A DNA stretch of 64,000 bases, from the NCBI GenBank assembly GCA_963573385.1, contig CAUYLG010038287.1, positions 1-64,000 of the forward strand, given 5' to 3'. Below the pieces are notes generated by a model. It ran no database searches and was not told where the DNA came from. It saw only the letters and a list, made by a program, of their open reading frames with translations. A program made the translations under genes and the position numbers. Positions 44,319 through 57,239 of the stretch are shown in pieces (the first letter of the stretch is position 1; every line of letters begins with the position of its first letter). The stretch is from Cacajao melanocephalus (lineage: Eukaryota > Chordata > Mammalia > Primates > Pitheciidae).

Positions 44319-44714
44319 TGTTGGGATAAAATCTGTCTTTGTTACCCAAGGCTGGCTAATTTATAAAGAGGTTTATTTGGCTCACAGTTCTGTAGGCTAT
44401 AGAAGCACGGTGCTTCTTGTGCAGGAGAGAGAGAGAGAGAGAGCATGAGAGAGAGAGAGAGGGGAAGGGTGAGGGGGAGAGAGACAGAGGAGAGAGATGA
44501 GAGGGGAGGAGAGAGACACAGAGAGAGGCCAGGAGGGAGGCGCCAGGCACTTTTTAACACTCAGTCTTGCAGTGGGAAACTCATTACCTCAAGGAAGGCA
44601 CCAAGCCATTCACGAGGCATGTGCCCAAGCACCTCCCAGCAGGCCCCACCACCAACACTGAGGATCCAATTTCTACATGAGATTTGGAGGGGACGGACAT
44701 CCAAACTATGTCAA
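44319..44714 (-). mobile_element. MST-type MaLR LTR, antisense, with internal (GA)n
   Basis: GGCTGGCTAATTTATAAAGAGGTTTATTTGGCTCACAGTTCTG, then a GA expansion, then GGGAAACTCATTACC, CCCAAGCACCTCCCAGCAGGCCCCACC, TTTGGAGGGGACGGACATCCAAACTATGTCA. LTR order and ends fit the MST group. Confidence 0.82.
44423..44528. repeat. (GA)n microsatellite inside the LTR
   Basis: A GAGAGAGA run interrupted by GGGGAAGGGTGAGGG, giving an almost pure purine strand of about 100 bases. Confidence 0.93.
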
Positions 44715-47700
44715 GGTGCGAGGGGTGACCCTGCCGAGACCAGGGGTGGGCCATCTTGGGACTGGATGGACAGCAGCAGCCGGAGCTCAGAGCCACAGAC
44801 CTGGGAAGGAGCCCGGGGCACTGTGCAGACAGCGGGGCCCAGTCCTGGTCTCAGAGGACATGAGTGCTGTCCCAGCCCAGCCGGTTCCAACCTGTAAGAG
44901 CCTTCACCACCTAACAATCCCATCTGCTCACACATGACCTGGGAGAGCGTGAGGACTGCCTGGTCCCTGTGGCCTGGTGGACATGGAGGCAAAGAGGGCA
45001 GGCCTGGGAGTAATGTCCCATGAGCATTCTAGGAGGGATCCTCCTTCTCCTACGTGGTTCGTACACTTAGACCATTAGGTGCATTTGTAAAATCTGCAAA
45101 AATATCAGGAACAGAACTCATCAAGACCTGGGGACAGATGGTGCCCCTGAGAGTGTGGCAGTGTGGATGGCAGCCAATCAGTGCCCTCTGCTGACTCATT
45201 TTGGGCCTCTGTGTGGTGGGGTAGCTGGGCAGGGGGGTGCTGGGGGTGTACAGGGGGTGAGCTCTAGGGGACCCACTGTGCCTCAGCGAAGGAGGCTGTT
45301 TCACTCCCATCCCCAGGCCTTGTTCCTTCCTTCTTGCTCTCCTCTGTGACTCTGTCCAGAAAAAAAAAAAAATTGCTTGAAATTTGGAAAAAGGCAGAGG
45401 GAGATCAGCAGAGCTTCCACCACCATTTCAGAACATTGCTGTACATGCCTACTGCTAGTAGCGGAGTTATCTAGGGAATGTGCCTCTGTTTGAGCCATCT
45501 TTGTTACCGATTCAAGGCCAGACTCTAAAGTTACCGTTAACTTGTGGAGCTTTTTGTCCAAGGGAGATGTCAGTGATTTCTGTGCAGCAGAAAAGATCTC
45601 CCCAGAGGCTGTGGTTTTCCTGCTCTCCAGGAACTGAACCAGTTTTGTAACTGACCTGGAATTTGCCCTCATGCCCAGTAACCACGATTCCTCCAGTTCT
45701 CCTCCGGCCAGCATCACCAGCTGCTGGTTCTCTCTTTACAGAGTTGAGGAAATCAGATGCTCCTTCCATATCTGTAAGTGGTCTAGGTTTGTAACTTTCT
45801 GAAAATTACCCTGTGGTAGTCTCCAGGTGAATCCCCCAAAGTTCCCCACACTCCAGGACCTCAGGTTTGTCCGATGGATGCCCCTCCCTCCCTCTGCCCT
45901 GTCCCTCGTCAGGCCCTGCCGGGAGACTGAAGCAGGCCTCCTCACAAGCCTACCACTCGCTACAGAGGGGCAGGGGTCAAGGGTGCAAGTGATTCACAGA
46001 CAAACACCCAGTGGTCAAGAGTTGCCTTTGACGGACGTGGATTTTGGCCCCTTGTGCAGGGGCCTGGTACCTGCAGAGCCACCTGGGAGTCAGCTGGGGT
46101 CCAGAGAAGGCAACACTGAGAAATGTTCTATTTGGATCCTGCCCAGGGAAGAGAGCAAGTGCTCAGATTCTGATGATGGCCATTCATTGCCAGATGGGAA
46201 CTCTTTAGTTGTGAACTTATGATTCCTGAAGGCAATAAAATGAGCAACACACCCCTGGAGCAGCCATTGTTCCTTTTTTTCTGGTTCCAAACTCCTTAAG
46301 ATTCCTTGTTTTTAATAACTCACCTGTATTCTCAAATACAGAGACATTCTGAGTAAGCTGCTGGGGGTACCCTCTGTGTGGACATGGCGGCTTTCTGCTT
46401 TGCTAATCATATTCCTGGAGGCTTTGTCACCTATACCATGCTGTAGCTTGACCACCCAGGTGAAGCTGTTAAAACTCCAAATCTGACAGTTCAAGACTCA
46501 GCGACTCAGCCCTGTGCCGGAAGCAAGGTGACAGAACCTCAGGGCAAGGAGGTAAAAGCCACACCTGCTTGTGGAATTTCGCCTTGACTTTGGTTGTGGA
46601 TGAAACCAGCTCCACTGGTGTATCTGCAGAAGCCACCTGAAAGCCAGCACATGCCGAAGTGTCCATGAAACCAGACCAGGTTGGAGAGCCAACGAGAGCC
46701 AATAATTTGGAAATCACCTCGGCACATATCACTGCTGTTTTAAAACAAAATTAAAGAAGAGGGAAAGCATGGTGGGAGTATGTGCTCGTGTGACACAAAG
46801 CAGCAAACATGAGAAGCCTGTGTGCCTGCTCGAAGCAGAATCTCACAAAGCCCTGACCCTGTGACAGCACGCAGCTCTCCTGAAAAACACTTTGAAGACA
46901 AAACAAGATAGATAGAGTGCCCAGCCCCCTCGTCTCTGGCCTGAGCCACTGTGTTCCTTAAAAGGTGAGCCATCCCGGTCCTTGCCTCCTGCTGCACGTG
47001 AGATGACGCCTGCTGGGGTTAGTGATGATGCTTCTGTCGTCTATAACCAGGTGGACTCTTACACCCAAACCTTCACGTGATTCTGCTTGACTGTAACTTC
47101 TGAGCACGCGTGATGTGATTTTGCATGTACTGAACCTCCACACTTCATATATTAACTGTCGGCTGAAGCCCTATTTCAGAGTGGTCTGATGGAACTTCTC
47201 TAAAGGGCTGTTCCCAGCTATAGAGCTCCATCTGTGGTCTTCAGTAAGACTCTGGAATAAAACTACCTTTAATTCTTGAAAAGCTTGATGTTCTCCTTTA
47301 GTTAACACTAGAAAACAGTCAGGTATCACTACTGTGCTTTTTCTCATGATGGAGAATTTACCAATCTAGGAGTTGGCTCCTACTAAAAAGAGAACAAATT
47401 ACTTTCTAAAAAATAAAAATGATTAATTACCTTTTTTTTTTTAAAGGAGCAATCGTGGAAGAAGAAAAACTAGTTTTCCATGGCAGGTGTCTAACAGGCT
47501 ACGTTGGGCAGGCAGTGATTGATGCATTGAAAAAAGTACCAGGGTAAATGTATGATTAACAAGCTTTAGTAATAAGTGGTAGTTGAATGGAAATATCAGG
47601 TAGCACACACAAATGCATGAGAGGGAAATCCAAAGGAATGAAAATTTACTCAAGCTAAAACCAGGAAATAAAATATAGTCATGGAAACAATAAATGTGGG

Positions 47701-48560
47701 TGGGTTTTATAACCTAATAGACTAGAGAGTCTTAGACTTTCTTTAGGATGTTTATAAAAGCCACATCCACCACAAACTAATCCTGACATGTTGAAAATTT
47801 GCTCAGGATGAAGATATACTGAACAGCTGCTAATTAAAGAATGTAGGGGAGAAAATATTCACATCAGGCATCATGGAATTTAGGCAAAGAGCGTTAGGTG
47901 GGGTAAAGAATTATGTCACAATGAAACATACTCAAGACACCAAGAAAATACAAATAAAATGGCCCTAAATGACACATAAGCCAATGTCACATTATAACAA
48001 TGACAAAATCACAAATAAAGCTGAGGACTGAGAAATCTTTCGGAGATACAAAAAAATTAAGGCTATAAATGATGTGGATAAAGTAATGAAGCCATTATTT
48101 TCCTAGGTACATGGAAATGAAGAAGTGCAAGAAGTGCCTCCCACCCACGGGACGGGAAGAAACCAACAAGGATGGAAGAACGCGAAAGCCACATCAGACA
48201 TCTGAGGACTCCGCACAGCCACTCCCAGGTAAGGGGCGGCCAGCAAGAGCCATAAGGCAGCAGAGACGTGCTGTCCTCAAAGGGAGGCAGGCCCACCTGT
48301 GCCAGACAGGGCGGGCAGGTCAAGGAGCATGCACGCTTAGAGCTGACCAGGGTTCGACCTTCTCACGTCATTGCTCACCTTGCTGAGAGCGCGGAACACA
48401 GAGTGGAGTCGTTTCCAGAGAGCGCAGGAAGAGGGGAACTGGAGACCATGAGGATAAATAATTCTTCTGAAAGATTTTTCTGTAAAGATGAGGGAGAAAA
48501 AAAGAAACTTTTAATCTGAGGAATGTGAATCCTGTTTAATTATCAAGCCTGGAGATGCAC
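44715..48560. other. Long spacer, no gene recognised
   Basis: About 3.8 kb. Overlapping minus-strand frames at 45301-45769 (138 and 85 codons) have no recognisable domain. A short A12 run lies at 45361. A splice-acceptor-like TTTCCTAG precedes an open stretch near 48106, but it shows no cystatin signature. I looked here for a further cystatin exon set and found none. Confidence 0.4.
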
Positions 48561-48962
48561 TGAAATATGACAGCAGCCACAGCAGCTGTGTCTCCCTCCT
48601 GCCTTGAACTAAATAATGACCTCCTGAAGACGCTGGCTAAGTGGACTCTAGACTAATGGATGCCAAGTCGCTGCAGGGTGCCATATGCTGGACGCCATTA
48701 TCCAGACCCTGTGTAGTTCAACAGTGTAGAGCCAACCACCACCCAAAGTTCTTTCTGTGAACCAATGAGAACTCCTGTCAAACACCTCTGTATCCGCCCA
48801 CTTCTTGTCGTTTTTACCTTTAAAAGCCTGCTTGCAGCAAAAGCCGAGCAGGAGCACTCCTCCCCAAGGCAACTTGGAAGTGCGTTCCAGGCCGCTGTCG
48901 CTGCCCTTGGCCCAAAACACTCTGTATTAATTTTGCCTCAGTTTCTTTCTTTAGGTGGACAA
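48560..48962 (+). mobile_element. Probable solitary LTR, family unresolved
   Basis: AACCAATGAGAACTCCTGTCAAACACCTCTGTATCCGCCCACTTCTTGTC, a TATA-like CTTTAAAAGCCTGCTTGC, CTCCCCAAGGCAACTTGGAAGTGC, GCCCAAAACACTCTGTATTAATTTTGCCTCAG, and a terminal TTAGGTGGACA. The promoter-then-polyA layout and the ACA end suggest an LTR. Boundaries are approximate. Confidence 0.5.
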
Positions 48963-51900
48963 AGAGGACCAGAGAAATTTGGGAGAATTTGGAAAGAGGC
49001 GAAAGCAATTTATTTATAGACATAAACTTTTATCTCGAAAATGTAAAAATGAAATTCTTTACTGTACTATCTAATGCATATATATAAAATACACGATAAA
49101 AAATGTGTTTATAATGCTGCTGTTATAATACAACAACAAACATATGGAACATACCCCACGGCAAGCTTTAGAATGCCTTCACGGAGGGAAAACTGAACTT
49201 TTATTGACGGAACAAAAGATCTGGCAAAATGGAGAGACAGATTATATTCCTAACAGGATGATTTAACATTAAATATGTCACAAGTAATAGTTTCCCCGAA
49301 GCTTGGGAGGCCGGGAGTTGGGAGTTTGGGGTACTCATCACGGCTGCTCATGGGAGGGCAAATGGAACGTGTAATCCGGAGGTATTCAGAGCCGGAGGAC
49401 TTTCCTGTGCTCAGACCACACACAGCTGCTTTGAGAATTACCCTGTGACCACCATTTTTTTGATTGGGGTTCCTTCAATTTTGAATTTGAAGTTCTTTGT
49501 GACTGTTGTGGGCAGTCTCCATGTCTAAGATGGCCATGACTCTCTTCAGAGAAATAGCTCCCGTAGATCCCACAGGGAAGACGTACTCTTGACTGAGCCT
49601 GCTAGACAGACAGAGATACAGGGAACAGCTACTAATTTCAAAAAGTAGGAGAGGAAAAAAAAACACCCAGCCAAAGGCTGCGTCGGGTGAAGGGCTTCCC
49701 CTTGCCTCAACGAAAGCAATTAGCCCAGGGTGTCCTTGCTGGAACCCCTGGGATGAGGCTGGGGCTTCCAAAGTAACCTCTGGCCAGTAAGGCAAACACA
49801 ACCCTTGTCTTGGGGCCAGCCACTCTAGGGACAGGCACAGAAGAAGGAAACCAGCTGGAACTCCTGTCCAGATTTTGGTCACCCCGAAGGCAGGACTCTT
49901 CCTTTCCTAATGGTGGTAAACACATTCGTGCATGGATGTCTGGAAAAGAAGCATGGAGTGCCTATTGACATTAAAAAATAAAGACGAATAGAACCCTCTT
50001 CACCTCATTCTTATAAACGTTACCTTGAAAATCCAACCCATTTTTGAAGAATAGGAAAGAGTGGGGTTGAGCGTGGGGCCACACATGGTCTAACTTGCCC
50101 TGATTCTGACTCATTCCCTGAGGAACGCCCTTACTAGGTGGATCCAGCAGAAAATGAGATGTCCTCCCTTAGACTTGCTGCATAGATACGGGCCTTGGGT
50201 CAGCAGCATCAGTGGCACTGGGAGCTTGCGAGCAATGCTGAATCTCATGCCACGTTAAAACTTGAGAAGCACTGCCTTAGACTCTTAAAAATTTCTGCTG
50301 AATATCAATGGTAAATCACCTAAGTCTATACATTAACATGCAGGACAATTGTCATGTTAAGAATATTTAACATGTTAAATTATTTAAATCTCTTAGATTT
50401 TTTTTTTCACAAAGATCCTGTATACCTCTTTCCATTTTGCTCCTAAACAGCTTCCAAATGGTTTTTAGTCGTTGCTGTAAGTAGAAATTTTCTCCAGTTG
50501 CTGGTAGTTTGTACTGGAGAACGTTGTGAATCTGACTACATTATAACATTTTGTGACTTTTCTTACTTCCTGGAATAATTTAAGTGAAACACTCATTGAT
50601 TCCTTTGATGGTAAATCAAGGGGCTTAGGGATTACTGGGAAACAAGACGGACACACCAGGAAACAGCATGCCTGTGTGAGGATGCCAACACAGACATGGT
50701 GAGGGTGGGTGCTGCGGGGGTCCCAGATCCCTCCTTTAGGTGCGGGCTTACCTGTCGGTGTGTGGAGAATGACTGAGGTCCATGGCTTTGCTTTCCTTTG
50801 GGACCTACCAGTTTTATAGAAAACTGTGGTTTGAAGAAGCCCCATTCCCCATTGTTGAAAGCTTATGAGGATTCCATGATTCTAGGATTTTAGAACTTTC
50901 TACACCCCACGTCCTGGCTTTCAAGACACCTCCTCCTTCTTTTATCTCGGCTGTATTCTTCATAAATCCCTGATGTTCTGCACTAAAAGAACATCATGGT
51001 ATCACACAGAATTTTTTTTTCTGTAAGACAACACATAATAGCATAGCAAAAAGTTAAAATACAAAAGGTAATTTACAAATCCTTCATGCTAAAGTTCTGA
51101 CTACGTGCCATATACAGGCAGGGAAATGGTCTCTTCGTAACTCCTGAGTCTCACCTCTGGCTTTTCTTTCCTTTCTCTTTTAGTGCAATCAACACAGGGT
51201 CCCAAGATTCTTAGCCACGTCAGCTTCGAGAAGAACTTGCTTCATTGAAGATTTAGGGGAGCTGTCTCATTGGCAATGAGAAGTTCTCCTCTGCCAGCCC
51301 CAGTGTGACCCGACATGGGTTTCGGGTGCCCTGGCACTTGGAGCTTTCATCGTCTAAACCTTGAGCACCGTAAACATTAGGTTGGCAGTTCTTGGAGGTT
51401 TCGTAAGTGCATGCACCTGCGTCGTTCACAAGGGTCCTAGTAGTTTTACTTACCTTGTTAGGGAGTTCATTCTTTCCTTTGAATACATTTCACTCCCACC
51501 TGTAATAAACTCCCAATTGGTCTTTCTACTTTGGTATCTTTAGGTGAATTAAAAATTTCATTTTTAATAGATATTTTATATTTGTGCTACATCTTTCTGA
51601 ACTCCAGAATCATATGTATGTGTATGTGTATATGTGCGTATATATATTTAGAGTATATATATATACATAAAATACATATCTATAATTAACTGGATATTCA
51701 TTTCCACTCTGGTATTGGGCTGCATGGTTCTCACTGATAGACAGCTCTGGGTCCTGGGAGTCTGCCATTGTTAGGCTCCTTTAACAGGCTCCCTAGCCCT
51801 TCCACTGATGGCTGCATTTGTCTAATTCTGGGGGAAGGGAGCAGCAGGAGACATGAGGACAGCTGGAGCCAGTGTTGGGGTATTTTTTCCTGGCTGCTGG

Positions 51901-51988
51901 AACCCAGTTAACAGCAGCTGCATTCCTCCACCAAGGGCCAGTGCTCCTGCTGGGCAGCCCCTCCCACCCCTATGGCAGTCCCCAGCAG
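48963..51988. other. Long spacer, little recognised
   Basis: About 3 kb. A short MER5-like piece lies at 50200-50277 (ATCAGTGGCACTGGGAGCTTGCGAG...AAACTTGAGAAGCACTG). A TATG/TATA-rich simple repeat lies at 51610-51670. No coding frame has a recognisable family. Confidence 0.4.
50200..50277. mobile_element. MER5-type MITE fragment
   Basis: AGCATCAGTGGCACTGGGAGCTTGCGAGCAATGCTGAATCTCATGCC and AAACTTGAGAAGCACTGCC fit the end of MER5B-like elements. Confidence 0.55.
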
Positions 51989-52480
51989 TGTGGCAGGCAG
52001 AACAATGCTTCCAGAGACGTGCACATCCTGAGCCCTGAAATCTGTGGATATGTTATGCAACCCGGCAAGGGGAAGTTCAGGTTGCAGAGGGAGTGAAGGG
52101 TGCTAATAGGCTGACCTGAAAATAGGAAGATTGTCTGGATTATCCAGACGGGCCCAAATTCCTTAAAAGACGGGAGAATGGTAGGGGAGTTGGAGCTAAA
52201 GTGATTCAAAGGAGCAGAACTCAACTCACTGCAGGCTTGAAAGATGGAAGAAGGCCGTGAGGCAAGGACTGTTGGGAGCCTCTAGGAGCCAGGGAGGCAA
52301 GGAAATGGGTTCTTTCCTAGAGAGTCTGGAAGGAATGCAGCCCCGTCCGCACACTGCTGGGAGCCCAGTGAGCAACCCTCCCGCCCCACTGTGAGCTTCA
52401 GAGCTGTAGGATCCTAAACTCATGCTGTCAGCTGCCAAGGTGGTGGTATTTGTTCAGCAGCCGTGGGAAACTAACACACT
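51989..52480 (+). mobile_element. MLT1-type MaLR solitary LTR, sense
   Basis: Starts TGTGGCAGGCAGAACAATGCTTCC, then TGTGGATATGTTATG, GATTGTCTGGATTATCCAGACGGGCCCAAATTCC, AAGATGGAAGAAGGCCGTG, GGAATGCAGCCC, CTGGGAGCCCAGTGAG, and ends TTTGTTCAGCAGCCGTGGGAAACTAACACAC. Nearly full length. Confidence 0.87.
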
Positions 52481-53250
52481 GGGCTTGGCCGCCACTGTGT
52501 CCTTCACAGAGACGGTGCACGTGCCCCTTTCACTAACTGTGGGTCCTTTAGCCTCCTTTGTTGGTTTTCCTTGGCAAATATCCCTCTGTTACCTCTCAGA
52601 TACCCTGTGGAATTTGTCTCCAATTTCCTGGCAGGACCCGGGATGAGATGGGCAAAGGGTGGAAGGGTCAAAAAAAATGACCTCGTCCCCCTCCAGCATC
52701 CTCTAGCTTAGTCAGTGCCCACTATATAAACCACAGCCAGATAATTCCCTTTTTCCCCATCATCAAAGGGCCACAAACTAGATTTCAAGCATAATCCACA
52801 CTATGCCATTACTTGGTGCATTTTTCTCACTCCCAAAATTAGCTGTTTTTTTTTAATAGACCAAAGAGAAGTAACAAAAATAAACTGCCAAGTTCACAAG
52901 CTTCGGCTGGACATGCTGGGGCTGGGTCCACTCAGTGCCATCGACCTCCCACAGGGTGGATGGGGGCCCATCTTCAGGCCCACCTAAGCATCTGTTCTTT
53001 CCCATGAGGGGACTGGTGTGGGGCTTCCAGAAGGAGAGAGTCGAATTCACTGTCTAGACAGTCCCCTCTGCAGACCTGGCCACCTTCCTGGTGGTGGTGA
53101 TGGCTGACAGTGCCTTTGTGCTCCCACCCTGCCTAGAGCTCTTAGATGCTCTCCACATGAAGCCTTCTGCCCTCCTCTGCTCCTACACCCTGACTCCAGT
53201 CACTCAGGAAGCATCCCTGTCCTGGGGTCAGTATTCCCTTTTCAGAAACT
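52481..53250. other. Spacer, no gene recognised
   Basis: Short frames only, none with a family signature. Confidence 0.4.
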
Positions 53251-53318
53251 CCTCTCTCTGTGTGTGTGTCTCTCTGTCTCTCTCTCTCTGTCTCTCTCTC
53301 TCTCTCTCTGTCTCTCTG

Positions 53319-53356
<38 letters not shown>

Positions 53357-53358
53357 AC
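53251..53358. repeat. Compound (TG)n(TCTCTG)n(TC)n(AC)n microsatellite
   Basis: CTCTCTCTGTGTGTGTGTC, then (TCTCTG)n and (TC)n runs, then (AC)n, with sharp junctions between motif types. Confidence 0.95.
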
Positions 53359-56300
53359 CATTGTCCCACCTGAGCCAGGGCTGCTCCCCAGTGACTGACA
53401 GCTCCCTCCTCCTTGGCTGCACCCTGGCAGGCTCAGCCTGAGCTGTGAGAGGACCAGTGTCTAAGGAAGCTGAGTGGAATGGAAGACAGAGGGAATGACC
53501 AGGGCAATGGGGCATGATCAAAAGAGCCATGTGGTCTGGGTAACTGCCTGTAGCTGTGGGGCCAGCTTGGGTAGGGGAGGCAGAGAGGCTGAGGAGTGCA
53601 GGGAGACCCTCTCCTCTCAGTATTCTACCCATCTCTTCAGGCTGGCAGAGCCTGGCTACCTGGTGCTCAGTCCTAGCCAATAACTTCCTTTCTTAGCCAT
53701 GTTTTAGCACAAGGAAAATGAGTTTCAATGTCTTGACTGGGCCATGGGAGCCAGACTGGCCAGTGGGAAGTGAGGTCAGAGCAGAGGCTGGCTCTGCAGT
53801 CATCTCATGGACCCTGCATCTGAGTTCCAGGTCGCTGACCTGGAAAAGAGCAGGCGTGCAGCCACAAGCCAGCTCAGAAGGCAGCTCCTGTTCCAGTTCT
53901 GCCATGTTCTGGCTCTAAGGCCTTCGCCCTGCAGCTCAGCCCTCAGCGCCTCACCGGCAGCTTGGGAGGAAAGGCTGCCTCCCACCTCAGACAGGGCTGC
54001 TGCCATCCTGGGAGTGGGCAGCTTGGGCAGGCGGAGCCGCTTCAGTGCCCTTGAATGGGAGGGCGGTGGTCTTTCTCCACCTGGGTCATGGATTTATTTG
54101 GACACTTTTGTGAGTCACTAATGGGGTCAAGCCAGGGGCCAGGCACAGATGGAAGAGCGGCACGGTGCCCATCCTCGCCTCTGCTGCCTCCTCCCACCGG
54201 CTGGCTGCAGACCTCCTTTCACTAGAGGAGAAATGTTATTTCTCAGGTTCCTTTTGTTCCTGAGCTGACACAGAGTTTGATTGTTGCAACTTCAAAGTAG
54301 TCCAGGGACAAAGAGAGACTCCAACTCTCTTGTTGAAAGAACAGAGAGTTCTCAGTTTGGGGTAGAGAGAGGGCTTGAGCTCAGGAGCCCCCAGTTTTAC
54401 CTAAACACAAGGAGCATCTGCAGCTCCCAGGCTTCCCTGGATGTGAAGAGGGGTGTCAGAGGGCCTCTCTGAGGAAGACAACCATGGGAGGGTGAAGATG
54501 CTGTTCCTTTTCCTCCCCAGGGCCCCCATCCCCTGTCCCAGCGATCTCGACACCAGGGACACCGCAGTGACGCGCCTCCAGGGCTTTCACACAGCAGGCT
54601 CACCCCAGCAGCTGCACATGTGCAGGCGATCGGCATGCCTGCCCTGGGGCAGGGTCAGACTTCACTTGCTAAATGTTACAGCAAACTTCAACTATAAGAC
54701 AAGACCCAGGGCCAGGCTGCAGGTCCGAGAACTATTCAAAGTCCCCCACGCTTCCCTCTGACAAAGAAAGATGTGATGAAGAAAGAAATTTTTACAGGGT
54801 CTTTCCTAATTCAGCAATCCCTGAAGCAAGACGTGAGGACCCTCCCATGAGGAGGATCACTGAATCAGACCATCCTATCTGTTCCATAGAGATGGCTGAG
54901 TGCCAGGGAGGTTAGACAGTTTCCCCAAACGAGAGCTGCAGCCCAGGCGTGCTGACTGCAGGCCAGTGCCCATGCTCACAGGGAACCTGGCTGCGTCGGG
55001 CACTGTCCCCAACTGGGGCTGCGCTTGCAGCTTAACATCTGCCTTGGGAAGTGGCCAGTGAAGGATGGGTCTATGAAAGAAGGGGTAGTGAACTGTTTTC
55101 TTTCCCAGGCTCTTTTGCTTTGAAAGGAAATTCATCCAAACGTGACAGAGCTCTCCAGGTGTGGACTTGGCAGCCTCTTGGGAGACCTGCCTCTCAGGAG
55201 ACCCTTAATCCTACAGATAGAGAAAGGCTTTAGATGGTTTCTGGAGAAATCTGGGGGAGGTCAGAGGGAAGGGACAGAGGTCTGGAGACAGAGAAATCAA
55301 TCAATCCATCCTGGCCCTCCAGCCCGAGGTGGCTCCGGAAGTTCTGAAGACAAGGTGCTCTCCCACAGCAATCTGCGAGAAGTTGGAGGTCTTGCCTTGA
55401 TCTGTTTTTCCACAACATGCATAAAAGTGAGAGAGATTCGACGGTTCACGTGCAGCGTCGAGGCTCCGCTGATGCATGCAAGCTGGGGAGGGCGGGAGGG
55501 AGCCAAGGCCCTCGCGCATACCGTGAGCCCGCCACGCTTCCGACGAGCGCCAGTTTCAGTGGGATTCGCTTCCCCATGCTCAACCTGTGATGCAGGTTGT
55601 GAAGCTTCCCCCACGCCCACCACCCACTATGTGTTTTGTTCCTTCTCCCGAGCTTTGCCTAGTAGGTCAGAATGGATGTGTGCTGGCAACGTGGCTGAGG
55701 ATGGTGGCTGTCATTCTGTGAACAGTCCTGCTGTTCCTGGTTCCAACAGAAGCCTGCTGTCTCCAGCCCACGGCCCAGGACAGGGCTGCCTTCTTCCCTC
55801 CTCAGAGCCAGCAATGCAGCATCCTCACATCTCAGCCTTCCTCTCTTCTTTTCCTTCTGTCCCATTTCCTAGGACCCTGTGACCTCCCTTTTTCCCCTAC
55901 AAGAACTTTTGTGTTTAGATAGTTCCAGATAATCTCCCCGTTTCAAGATCCTTAAAAGTAACATTTCTAAATACATAAGAGTTAAACTAATAGAAAAGAA
56001 GCAGAATGGAGAACTTCCAATTACTAGAAGAGGAAAAGAAAATCGATTCTCCAAGTGCCAGTAAAGGACAAATAATGATAGAAATCATAATTACAAGAAA
56101 AGAAAAGAAATGAGTTGTGAATGTATTAAAAGAAAATATTAGTGACCACAAAAATGTGAGTGGATTAAATTTCCCTACAGAAAGACAGGTAATTTCATAT
56201 TTGTTAAGAAACCAAGGTCCAGTAATATAGCCTTTATAAAAGATACCTATAAAAAGAAATGACCATGAAAGATTATATGTAAACAAATTGATGAAAATAG

Positions 56301-57235
56301 CTCTCAGGAACTAAAATAAAATGCTGTTCTGAAAGGTTTTAGAAAATGCAGTAAGGCCAAAAAATGAAAGATGTGATATAAACGTTCCAAAAGAGGAGGT
56401 AAAATGTCCCTTTGTGTACACTTGCTCACCTGGAGGACTCAACTCAGGCAAGAAGACTGCCTGGTCAGTGAACCCCCCAGGAGTGACCAGAGCAGGAGGC
56501 GCCCCCCCACCTTTCACGCCCAGTGGAACCTGGCACTGACCCTGATGTTTAGAACAGGCTGGCCCCATGGTAGGCGTCAGAAAATATTTCTTGATGTACT
56601 AAATAAAGCCACCATTTAATGTCATAAAGCATGATTCATGTGGAAGATGTAATAATTCTGAACCCAAATGCATCTCAAATCATATAGATGCCTCAAAACA
56701 GAGCAAAAGTGGACAGAATCATCACCAGGTGACAGGAGGCAGCCCCAGTGACAGCAGGAGTTTTTGCATGCACCACTCATGGTAAGCCAGAACTCCCAGA
56801 CGCCAATCAGGAAGGGCTGGAAGATGCGGGGCACACAGGCAACACCCTCATCACAGGGATACCTGTGGAGCCCAAATCTGGCCCCAGAGGATTTGAGGAA
56901 CAAGAGTGGATTTCCCAGGAGGCTCCAGCCCATAATTGGGAATTGACTGTGTATTGAAGAACTCCACCTGGGCAGGGGAGGAGGAGGAAAGCGGAGGAGG
57001 AGCACAGCCCAGGGAGGAGGAACACCCAGAGCCTCAGAGGCCCAGGACGTGGAAGGGTGGCGGGGCGCCTCCGATATGGGGAGCTTTCCTTCCTTCCTCC
57101 TCTGACCTCCCAGGCCAGCTTGCTGGCTTTACCTTGTTTCTACTTTTTCCCCCTTGGCTTGTATTTTCCTTCTTATTTCTCTTTCTCTTTCCTCATTTCC
57201 TTTTCTGCATCCCTGTCACTCTTCTCTACTGGGCT
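53359..57235. other. GC-richer spacer, no gene recognised
   Basis: About 3.9 kb. The longest frame (55142-55882, plus, 246 codons) opens with GTG, not ATG. It shows no signal peptide, domain or cysteine pattern I recognise, and in this GC-richer DNA it is compatible with chance. AT-rich sequence at 56060-56300 has an L1M ORF2 feel (GATTAAATTTCCCTACAGAAAGACAGG) but is too decayed to call. Confidence 0.4.
55439..55568. other. Compact CpG-rich spot
   Basis: By hand count about 16 CpG dinucleotides in 130 bases (for example ATTCGACGG, CAGCGTCGAGG, CTCGCGC, TTCCGACGAGCGCC), while CpG is rare in the flanks. It is too short for a formal CpG island call. It may be a small unmethylated regulatory element. 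Confidence 0.6.
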
Positions 57236-57239
57236 TCTT

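Noticed and set aside
45301..45769. Overlapping 138- and 85-codon minus-strand frames that read like a possible degraded processed pseudogene
   Set aside because: I could not recognise a parent gene. There is no poly-A tail or target duplication in the right place, and two frames would have to be combined. A translated search would decide.
48100..48240. Acceptor-like TTTCCTAG followed by an open stretch encoding a Lys/Cys-rich peptide, considered as a decayed cystatin exon 2
   Set aside because: There is no cystatin block (LIDVE-like strand, paired cysteines at the right spacing), no partner exon 1 or exon 3 nearby, and the frame soon becomes featureless.
55142..55882. 246-codon frame on the plus strand
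   Set aside because: Starts with GTG, has no recognisable domain, signal peptide or conserved pattern, and lies in GC-richer DNA where stops are rarer. Compatible with chance. A protein search or orthologue alignment would settle it.
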